Assembly (NCBI GenBank): GCA_030686995.1
Contig: CM060709.1
Coordinates: 305,328,357-305,392,356 of the forward strand
From: Artemisia argyi
Lineage: Eukaryota; Streptophyta; Magnoliopsida; Asterales; Asteraceae
Direction of reading: 5' to 3'
DNA length: 64,000 bases
The translations under genes were made by a program, and so were the position numbers. Of the stretch, positions 55,775 through 64,000 are shown piece after piece (within the stretch, counting starts at the first letter, position 1; every line of letters begins with the position of its first letter). The notes under the pieces were generated by a model. That model saw only the letters and a program-made list of their open reading frames with translations, had not been told where the DNA came from and made no database searches.

Positions 55775-58272
55775 TGTGACATTTCTAAAAATTTCATATC
55801 AATTATTTTAATGGTTTATTATTTAAATAATCTATTTTAATTTATTTACTTAGTCAGAAGATATCCGCGTACGTTTAAATAAATTCTATCGCGACTAGAC
55901 TATGCTCAGTCTACGTTTTCTATGCTCCATTGTTGTATTTCAATCCTATTTTAAAGTCACAATCCATTTTTTTTTTCATTTTTATGTCCACTTTTATTTT
56001 TATCGCGCCGTTTAAATTCGTGTTCCACGTTTTAACCTCAAATAAATCCTCCGATAATCTCATCACTCATCTATATTTCAAAAATTCATCATGAAAACAA
56101 GTTTTAATATTTTCACAAGTTTTACACTTTATTTAGTACAGTTAAATTTTATTTCTAGCAAACTCGGTACCCCGGTACCCCCTAAAACTAATAATATCTA
56201 CACTACACTACCTAAATTCTTACACAAATCTTACACAAACCCTTTTTCTCCTCACTTTTCCACCTCTTTTGCCCCCCCCCCCCCCTTTACCTAAACACTT
56301 ACATCTTTGACAAAATACTACTAACTCAATAATGCGTATCTAACATTTCTTTTACTTCACTCAATCCTTCCTCTCACACACTAACAAAAATTTTCACTCT
56401 TTTGCTCTCTCTTCCTACCATTTGGCTGCTACAACCATTGAAGAAGGAGGAGATCAAGATTTATCAAATATATAAAAATCTAGTTTACTTCTTGTTCTAG
56501 TTTTGAAATAAAAACTAGGAAGTATTAGGAAACCTTGTTACCTTAAACCTCATCATCTCACTTGTAAGCTTCAAGTTATATTTTTCATCTTTTCATACTT
56601 CCATTTATTCACTATCTTGATGTATTTGAACATTATATAAGTTATAATGCTTAGTTAAGCTTGGTACTTAAGTTAGAAAACCTTAAAACATTATATAAGT
56701 TATGAGCAACAGATTTGAAACGTGAAAAAGTCATTTTTTTTGTATATAACCCTCTGTTACTCAAAGAATAAAAGTTTTATAGGACATCTTAACTTAAACG
56801 TGTCCGAAAACGGGGAATAAATCGGGTTAGTAAAACTCTAGATATCGCACTTTTCGTGAGACCATTGAAAATTTGAAAGCTGAATGGATTGATTGTTTGG
56901 GTAAATGGACTGTTTTACTAAGGTTATGTAATTTTTGACCAAGTGGGACCCACAAATCTCGTTAGTACAGAAGTAGACCTTTCCGGGGATATAAAGAACG
57001 AGACTTGTGGACTTACGGATTGCAAATGGTGATTTTTCTAAACCTAGACAAGTTATTAAATTTTTAACAGCCCTGGGTATAAAATGAGTATAAAGTGTTT
57101 TACACTTTATAATGTTGGACCTTTAAAACATTTTGAACCCCCTAATATATTTTTGAACCCTTACGCTTAAAGTGAACCTTTTTGACCAAAAACTTGACCC
57201 ATGGACTAAATTTGAACCTTAGAATTAATTTGAACTTTTACATTGCAATTGAACTTGGGGTCAAATGTAAGTTTCATACTTATATAAATGCAAGAGTATA
57301 TTTTTGGATAATTTGTAGGTAATTTAACTAAAACCTTGTGATGTATCTAGGAATATTGTACCAAGCTTAAGTAAGATCGTAATTTGTATATAACCTAAAG
57401 TACATCGATATCTATTTTCATAAACTAAGACAACGTATATTAATTAGGTTCCTCGTAGAGCTTTTGCGGCTATTCCTTCACTTGCTTGTTCATTGCTATT
57501 TTCTTTGCTCTCGGTGAGTTCATAGCCTCGCCTTTACTTACTTAAATGTTTTATAAACCTCGCGAGTGGGATACATGCTAGTTTTTACAAACTGAATACA
57601 AGTAGTTTTTGGTATGCTGGACCCGATTACGTGATTATAGTGATTGAATGCTTCTTGCCAATTAAGTCCCCACTATGAACCGTTAATTCCGTAAGGAAAC
57701 GCTATTATTATGGATATGCATATTAGGCTTGGCCGGCCTTGACTGGGTACGGTCACATAATCTTGAGAGTTTAGGGTAAACTGGCAATTTTTACCTAGGG
57801 GCACAAAATCATGGTTAAGGTTTCGGTTTCATAATTCTCAATACTATAATCAGATAAACCGACATGTAATTGCAATACTTGTCGCCCGATAAATAATGCT
57901 TGTATTCAACTGCTTACTTATTAAACTCTATGATTTCACTCAACTTTATGTTGACTTTTTAGCATGTTTATCTCAGGTCCGTAAGTAACTTCAGCTTGGA
58001 TGGGCGGCGCAAAGAATGGATATCTACTTGATGGCCCATGTTTAAATAAAAACTTTTCATTCGATAAAGTTCAAAATTTTCAAACTTATGTAACTTGGTA
58101 CTATGTAAAAACCTTTTGGGATCTTTGTTGACTCTGATAATTATCGAATGTGAAGTAAGAACTTTTATTAATAACGACTTGTTTTAAAATTGTTTACTAT
58201 ATTTGTACAATGTGATTGATGTATAGCACCCCAAGTCCCTTTCCGCTGCGATCCTAAAATGGGGGTGTTATA
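55775..58272 (+). repeat. 3' LTR of the Ty3/Gypsy element
   Basis: 2498 bp. It lacks about 200 bp of the 5' LTR: the text jumps near 56689-56704, next to a short repeat ATTATATAAGTTAT that also occurs ~65 bp earlier. The C homopolymer is shorter (about 56273-56285). A weak purine tract AAGGGG (55762-55767) precedes it. Confidence 0.9.
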
Positions 58273-58767
58273 TTTAGTGTTTGACTTGATATTATGAGAT
58301 GTGACATTGTTTGGTTTGCAAGGAGTAATGAGATGTGACCTTGTTTGGTTTGGGAGATTTATTGCAAAAACCAACTGCAGCCCTGGCGGTACCCTGGGGA
58401 TACACGGGCGGAACCCTCCTGAGGGGTCCGCAGTATCCGCCAGACCTGCAGAATGGTTTGCTATAAATACCAAACCATTTGTTAGTTTTGTGAAACCCCT
58501 TTAGGACATATTTTCACATACTCTCTCAACTAACTCAGTAACATTTGACTTGTGTGATTCTCTTATGTAGCAAGGGACTTCACAAGATCATTCAAGAAGT
58601 TACAAGCTTCAACTCTAAAGTTGCAAGTCTTGGTAGCTTGGTCATGTATAAGCTTTGGTAGTTTATACTTCATTTGTGTCATGTATGTAGAAGTAAGTGG
58701 TTAGTATTTTAGGCCTCAAAATACGTAGTGTGTCGGGAGTTGTTGTACCCTTGTAAAAGAACTAACG

Positions 58768-58905
58768 GGAGTGGTTGTACCCTTGGTAAAGAACTCGACA
58801 TCTAGCTTAGTGTCGGTAAAAGTGTAAGCGACGATGGGAGTGGTTGTACCCGTGTAAAAGAACTCGACATCTAGCTTAGTGTCGGTAAAAGTGTAAGCGA
58901 CGTTG
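58768..58905. repeat. 69-bp tandem repeat in the Copia LTR
   Basis: Units at 58768-58836 and 58837-58905 begin GGGAGTGGTTGTACCC; a partial third unit precedes them (from about 58735). Confidence 0.8.
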
Positions 58906-59089
58906 TAAAGGTTTTCTCCGCCGGTGAAAGGAGCTTGTTGATTAGTGCTGATAACTCTCAAGTTGGAAACTTGGGGCGTGGATGTAGGGCAAGGAAAAAG
59001 AGTCCTTATAGCCGAACCACGATAAACAATCGTGTTGTGGTTTGATCGTTTCTTTCTTTATCTTTGCTTATTACATGTTGTTCTTTAGT

Positions 59090-59345
59090 TAGAATTGCTA
59101 GTTACATATAAAGCTTTTCAAAGAACTAAACAAGTAAAGATGTGTTTATATCTTCAAACACAAGTAAAGCTTTTCAAAGAACTAAACAAGCAAAGTTAGG
59201 ATCATCACAAGCAAAGCTTTTCAAAGTATGAAACTAGTAAAGTTAGAATTGTTATTCACATGAAAAGCTTTTCAAAGAATCAAACATATAACATTGTGTT
59301 TATATCTTTAAGCAAACGTAAAAGTTTTTAAAGATATTCAAGTTA
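59090..59345. repeat. Interspersed short repeat CTTTTCAAAGAACTAAACAAG
   Basis: Five or six variants of the AAGCTTTTCAAAGAA motif, roughly 55-60 bp apart, close to the LTR end. Confidence 0.65.
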
Positions 59346-59464
59346 AAAAGGATTTTAAAAGCGGTAAACTATTCAACCCCCTTCTAGTTTTCCACAATTG
59401 GCATCAGGAGCTACGTTACTCAAGATCTTTAAAATAGAATGTATTTTAAAACTTGGATCGATCC

Positions 59465-60412
59465 ATGGATTTTGAACATCTCAAAGAAGGGAAACCTATT
59501 CAAAACCCACCGCTATTTGAAAAAGAAAACTTACTTGAATGGAAAAGTAATTTTGAAACTATGTGAAATCAATTGATCAAGATCTTTGGCATATTATTTC
59601 TTTTGGTGATTTCAAACCAAAGAAAAACAAGTTTTCGAAAACCAAGATAACTATCTTAAACTTGATAAAAATACTAAAGCTAAAACAATGATTTATAAAG
59701 CTTTAGTACCAAATATGAAAGAATGTAGTTTTGTCAAACGGCTAATGATATTTGGAAAAATATAATCAACTTTCATCAAGGAATATGTCAAGTCAAAGAT
59801 GATCAATTTGATCTTACATATGAATTAGAAGTTTTAGAAAAACTAATTGATAGACACTTAGTAGAAGTTAATACATGTGCTACTAGTTTAAATGTTTTAA
59901 ATGAAGGTACAAGTGAAGATAAGTTCGTGTGCTTTGATGAACTTGCTTGCGTATCATGGATTGAAACGGATGTTGACGAAGACAATGATCCGGTGGTTTA
60001 TTGTCAATTTATTGAAACAACAAGCAAGGTACATGTTAAAACCAAACATTTTTGCTTTGACACATTTATCTTAGAATTTTCTAAATTAGAAAATGAGTCT
60101 AAACTTTTAGGTAACATGAACCTAAAAACTATCTTTAACAATGAGTCTTCAAAATCCTTTGTGAATAACTTTGAAAAGGAAATCTTGTTAAAAGATAAAA
60201 TATTTAGACTTGAGAGTAATGTTGAAATTGATCTAGAATGTAAGTTATGTCTAGATTACAAACATGAGATTAAAAAGCAAAATGAAAAAGGAAAAATGCT
60301 TGCTAAAATTGAAGAAAGTTCAAAAGCTCTTGTATGTTGTTTAAAGAGTCAAAAGTCATTTAGAGATAGAACCGGATTAGGATTTAACTCTAATGAATCA
60401 TCAACAAGTTAA
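59465..60412 (+). pseudogene. Copia gag remnant
   Basis: The start MDFEHLKEGKPIQNPPLFEK resembles SIRE-type Gag (PPLF-x-x-x-N...W). It is cut by a stop at 59564 and by frameshifts; a later open stretch (59927-60412) contains KSFRDRTGLGFN, typical of the end of this Gag. No reverse transcriptase follows; sequence to 61060 is non-coding. Confidence 0.55.
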
Positions 60413-61065
60413 ACAAAGCAAGTTGTGTTTAACTTAGGAGAGAATTGTAGGAGTAATTCTATCTCTAGTAGGAGCTCGTGATAAAAGGATAAAGATATCA
60501 TTTTCAAATATTCTTATGTGTTTGTCTAACTTCCTTGGATTTATAAGTATTTGAGTTTAGCTCTTCTATGAGTCAAGATTACTTGCTTAATGATTATCTT
60601 CTTGGTGGCTAATCTATGGAGCTTAAAAGGTACACGTCTCTTCAACTTACCTTTCAGTGTTTCATGTTGATTAGCATTAAGATATGTCATATGTGTTATT
60701 AGTAACACTCTAAAGTGTTTACCTGCTATTAGTAATAAGTAAGATTAGATTCTCTGCAACAAGGAATTTCGTCATTAGTACTAGTAGGAGATATAAGGTG
60801 TTTCGGTTCTTTAACCGTCAAGGGATAAACACGAGAAACTCTTGAATGAGTCACTCAACTCTTGCTTACAAGTGAGCTAACTAAGAATTTCCTAAGTGTT
60901 AAAATGTCTAACACTTTTGTGATGCTTGCAAAACAAACTTTTGTAAAACAACATTCTTAAACACCATACTTTGGGTCTTAAATTGTGTTTTACTTCAATC
61001 ACTCCTTTATGATAATTTCACATAAAATATAAAAGGTGAAATAATTCACATTAGCATACATTAGG
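60413..61065. other. Non-coding retroelement-derived sequence
   Basis: No domain or long frame. Contains repeats of TTAGTAACACTCTAAAGTG type. It ends at the 5' truncation point of the LINE. Confidence 0.4.
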
Positions 61066-63423
61066 ATGTGTGACTTAGTCGTTGTGAACTCCTTCTTCAA
61101 GAAGAGAGATGTCCACCTTATTACCTTCCAGAGTGGAGGGCACTGTACCCAGATCGACTATCTGATGGTGCGCAAAGGGGAACTTAGAACATGCAGGGAC
61201 TGCAAGGTCTTCCCAGGGGAGACATGCTCATCCCAACACAGATTGTTGACTATGGATGCACTTTTTGTGAGGCACCGACGCAGGAGGAGGGTGTTTGGGA
61301 TGCCGAGGATCCTATGGAAGAAATTGAACGGTCAGAAGGTGGAGGAGTTTACAGCGAAAGTCTCAGAGGGACTTTCTATAAGGTCGGCGGACCTAAATGT
61401 CATGGATGCGGATCAGATGTGGAACACTCTTGCCTACTGCATTAAAGATGTAGCTATGAAGACCCTGGGTGTGACTAGTGGGACAGCGAGAACCTGGACT
61501 AGCCGAAGGGAATCCTGGTGGTTTAGTGAGGAGGTGCAAACCAAGGTTGCGGCGAAACAGTCTAGGTTCAGAGAGCTCCTTGTGAGTAGAGGGGGTAATC
61601 CAGCGGATAGGGTCGATGCAGAGGAGAAGTATAAAGTAGCCAAAAGAGAAGCGAAGAAGGCAGTAGCCCAGGCGAAGGACAAAGCATACGAAGTTCTGTA
61701 TAAGAACTTGGACTCCAAGGAAGGGGTAAATGATATCTTTAGGATTGCTAAAGTCCGTGAGAGGAGAAGTAGGGACTTTGGAAACATTAGATTCATCAAA
61801 GATGAAGATGGACGAAGCATTGTCAACGAAGAGGACATTAGAAAAAGATGGGGAGAATATTTCTCATCTCTCTTCAACGAGAGGGGTACGGAAGAAAGTA
61901 GAGAGAGTGAGATCTCTAGCCAAGAGTGGCTTCCCGAATGCGACTACTTGGATATTAGCCAAGGGGAAGTGAAAGTTGCATTACAGAAGATGGGAAGAAA
62001 CAAAGCGGTAGGCCCAGACCAAATACCCATTGAAGCTTGGAGGTGCTTAGGAGATGAGGGGCTTAGATGGTTGACCTCCCTTTTCAACAAGATTTTCTCT
62101 AGCGATAGGATGCCAGAGGAATGGAGGCTCAGTGAAGTCATCCCCATCTACAAGAACAAGGGCGACGTACAAGTGTGTAGCAACTATAGGGGTATTAAAC
62201 TCCTTAGTCACACTATGAAGCTCTGGGAGAGGGTTATCGAGAGAAGGTTGAGAAGGGAGACGAGGGTGTTAGAGAACCAGTTTGGTTTTATGCCAGGAAG
62301 GTCCTCGATCGAGGCTATACACCTCCTCAGAAGCCTCATGGATAAGTATCGAGAAAGGCAAAGAGACCTGCATATGGCTTTCCTCGACCTAGAAAAGGCC
62401 TACGATAGTGTCCCACGTGAGTTGATTTGGAGAACTCTGATAGATAAGGGAACTCCTAGGAGATACTTAAGAGTCATTAAGGATATGTACGAGGGGGTGA
62501 AGACCCGTGTACGGTCCACAGTGGGAACCTCAGAGTTTTTCCCTGTGAAAGTTGGACTACACCAGGGGTCAGCCATTAGCCCGTATCTATTCGCCTTGAT
62601 TCTTGATGAGCTATCACGTGGGATCCAAGAGGGCATCCCTTGGAGCATGATATTCGCAGACGATATTGTATTGGTGGCAGAGTCAGCGGACGGGTTGAAC
62701 AACAGACTTGAGCATTGGAGGGAGGCTCTTGAAGAGAATGGCCTTCGGGTTAGTAGGGAGAAGACTGAATACATGAGATGTGCTTTCGGTAGGAGCGATA
62801 TCAGCCACAACGAAGAAACGGAAGTCTGTATCGGAGACCAGATCCTCCCACCTAAGGAGTCTTTTAGATATTTGGGTTCGGTGATTCACAAGTCAGGGAT
62901 GATAGACGACGACGTTTCCCACCGTATCGGAAGAGGCTGGGCGAAATGGAGGGCGGCGTCAGGGGTTCTATGTGATAGGAAAGTACCCGTTAAGCTTAAG
63001 GGTAAATTTTATAGGGTGGCTATTAGACCGGCTATGCTGTACGGGTCAGAGTGCTGGCCTATCACAAAAGCTCTAGCAAACAGGGTGGAAGTAGCGGAAC
63101 TAAGAATGCTCAGATGGACTTGTGGTAAAACTAGGTCTGACATGATTCCAAACGGGGTGTTCAGATCGGCACTTGAAGTAGAATCTATTATCTCAAAGAT
63201 GAGAGAAGGAAGGTTGAGGTGGTTTGGTCATGTCAGGAGAAGACCACAAACAGCGCCAGTAAGGAGAGTTGAATCGCTTATAGTCGATGGTCAGAGAAGG
63301 AGGGGTAGACCTAAACATAGATGGGAGGATAGGCTTAAGCTCGACATGGAGGAGCTTCACTTGTCCGAGGACATGACCTCAGATAGGCACGCGTGGAGAG
63401 ATAGGATTAGTATTCGTGGTTAG
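61066..63423 (+). CDS. LINE endonuclease (partial)-reverse transcriptase
   Basis: 785 residues, no stop. Residues 1-65 are the tail of an apurinic-type endonuclease (TQIDYLMVRKGEL, SSQHRLLTMDA). The reverse transcriptase spans about 300-600, with FLDLEKAYDSVPRELIW (motif A), GLHQGSAISPYLFALILDEL (motif B) and FADDIVLV (catalytic Asp pair). A C-terminal basic region follows ([15 protein letters not shown]). RTE-clade LINEs end in short simple repeats, as here. The missing N-terminal endonuclease makes it non-autonomous, but the enzyme core is intact and a near relative moved recently (37309 copy). The ATG used is simply the first in the retained frame. Confidence 0.85.
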   Translation: MCDLVVVNSFFKKRDVHLITFQSGGHCTQIDYLMVRKGELRTCRDCKVFPGETCSSQHRLLTMDALFVRHRRRRRVFGMPRILWKKLNGQKVEEFTAKVSEGLSIRSADLNVMDADQMWNTLAYCIKDVAMKTLGVTSGTARTWTSRRESWWFSEEVQTKVAAKQSRFRELLVSRGGNPADRVDAEEKYKVAKREAKKAVAQAKDKAYEVLYKNLDSKEGVNDIFRIAKVRERRSRDFGNIRFIKDEDGRSIVNEEDIRKRWGEYFSSLFNERGTEESRESEISSQEWLPECDYLDISQGEVKVALQKMGRNKAVGPDQIPIEAWRCLGDEGLRWLTSLFNKIFSSDRMPEEWRLSEVIPIYKNKGDVQVCSNYRGIKLLSHTMKLWERVIERRLRRETRVLENQFGFMPGRSSIEAIHLLRSLMDKYRERQRDLHMAFLDLEKAYDSVPRELIWRTLIDKGTPRRYLRVIKDMYEGVKTRVRSTVGTSEFFPVKVGLHQGSAISPYLFALILDELSRGIQEGIPWSMIFADDIVLVAESADGLNNRLEHWREALEENGLRVSREKTEYMRCAFGRSDISHNEETEVCIGDQILPPKESFRYLGSVIHKSGMIDDDVSHRIGRGWAKWRAASGVLCDRKVPVKLKGKFYRVAIRPAMLYGSECWPITKALANRVEVAELRMLRWTCGKTRSDMIPNGVFRSALEVESIISKMREGRLRWFGHVRRRPQTAPVRRVESLIVDGQRRRGRPKHRWEDRLKLDMEELHLSEDMTSDRHAWRDRISIRG

Positions 63424-64000
63424 TTTTGGGACTAGGATGGTAGAGGGTTTGGGGTTTGTTGTGGTTTTGGCTTTTGCCTTTTGGCTTTAGGCCCTTTGCT
63501 TGTGCCTTTTGCTTGCTCTTTTTGCTTGTGCCTTTTGCTTGCTCTTTTTGCTTTGCCTTAGCTTTAGGCCCTTTGCGTTGCCCTCTTTGGTCTGTGCTGC
63601 TTGGTTTGGCCTTGGTCTTGTGTCCCCCTCGCACCCTTATTTGCTGGCGCTTGTCTAGGTGGTTTTGTTTTGGTTGTTTTGTCTTGGTTGTCTTGTCGTT
63701 TTGCTTTGTTCGCTCTTTTACTTGTTGTGTAGGTTTGCTTTTATATTTGCCTATATGCTTGTTGTGTCGTTTTGCCTTTTTGTTTGTATTGCTCTGATTG
63801 CTTTTATGCTCTTTTGCGTTTCTTTGTTTTGCATTCTTTTTTTCGTTTTCTTTACTTCGAGCTCACTTTGCACACACTTGCCGGAGGTCTTTCTGGAAGC
63901 AGTCTCTCAACCTGCAGGGTTCCCTGGGGTTGGGGTAGGATCTGTCTACATCCCACCTCCCCCATACCCCGCCTTGGCGGGATTTGGGTATGTTGTTGTT
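63424..64000 (+). other. 3' UTR of the LINE
   Basis: T/G-rich (TTTGCTTGTGCC words), then CACACTTGCCGGAGG, CCCACCTCCCCCATACCCCG and the TTG tail; matches 38079-38690. Frames inside are chance products. Confidence 0.85.

Larger units (their letters stand above)
46694..58272 (+). mobile_element. Full-length Ty3/Gypsy chromovirus-type retrotransposon
   Basis: Two LTRs (46694-49395 and 55775-58272) starting TGTGACATTTC and ending GTTATA enclose a primer-binding site, an extra frame, gag-pol and a short purine tract. The target duplication TTTAG is intact (46689-46693, 58273-58277). The integrase end carries a chromodomain-like segment (KVRWN...GPEFTWERE), which with the long LTRs points to the Tekay/Del lineage. 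All reading-frame damage in gag-pol is by stop codons. Confidence 0.92.
58278..59396 (+). mobile_element. Partial LTR of a Copia (SIRE/Maximus-like) element
   Basis: The sequence ends TCCACA and, two bases on, has TGGCATCAGGAGC (59399-59411), a degenerate initiator-Met primer-binding site of the kind that follows SIRE-type LTRs (CCCCCTTCTAGTTTTCCACA). The Ty3/Gypsy element inserted into it, so the left part should lie before 46689. Internal repeats are listed separately. Confidence 0.55.
61066..64000 (+). mobile_element. RTE-type LINE, 5'-truncated, runs off the window
   Basis: Contains the coding region below and a ~580-bp 3' UTR whose last bases (63989-64000) enter the (TTG)n tail seen complete in the 37309 copy. 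The upstream boundary cuts the endonuclease domain. The target duplication cannot be checked because the right flank is outside the window. Confidence 0.85.

Overview
This is plant nuclear DNA, most likely from the daisy family (Asteraceae). The window is AT-rich and full of transposons, its genes have introns, and its two best-preserved genes encode a divergent FAD2 of the acetylenase/conjugase type that is expanded in that family (it resembles the Crepis alpina delta-12 acetylenase as I know it). Few genes are real; most short open frames are repeat-derived.

Layout. 1-7.8 kb: intergenic DNA with a 22-bp periodic repeat (520-735), a 1.2-kb near-perfect inverted repeat (1281-2488), a CACTA-like end (3737), a short hairpin (5516-5619) and a MULE-like foldback (6812-7830). 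7.8-27.3 kb and 29.0-44.1 kb: two copies (unit 1, unit 2) of a tandem segmental duplication. Each unit carries, in order, one intronless FAD2-like gene on + and two (S)-2-hydroxy-acid oxidase genes (A and B) on -. Unit 1 has FAD2-1 (10652-11791), A (13219-15106) and B (16381-18676). Unit 2 has FAD2-2 (32394-33533), A' (34477-39393, stretched by a Harbinger element and a LINE in its introns) and B' (40659-41590, a truncated pseudogene).

Each unit acts as the empty-site control for insertions in the other. Exact borders can therefore be read for two Helitrons (20559-27110 with a nested solo LTR 21396-24900; 29440-31552), a hAT-like element (8016-9249), a Harbinger element (35307-36739), a 5'-truncated LINE (37309-38689), an L1 fragment and several MITEs.

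44.1-61 kb: degraded Copia-type retroelement sequence split by a complete but dead Ty3/Gypsy chromovirus (46694-58272; flanking repeat TTTAG; four in-frame stops in gag-pol; an extra open frame upstream of gag). 61.07-64 kb: a 5'-truncated RTE-type LINE with an intact 785-codon frame that runs to the window edge.

How the genes may work together (inference): the FAD2-like enzyme would modify oleate/linoleate on ER lipids (triple bond or conjugated double bonds). The hydroxy-acid oxidases, which end in peroxisomal-type tripeptides (CRL/CRM), could act on 2-hydroxy-acyl products. Their joint duplication makes a small acetylenic-lipid gene cluster worth testing; nothing in the sequence proves a shared pathway.
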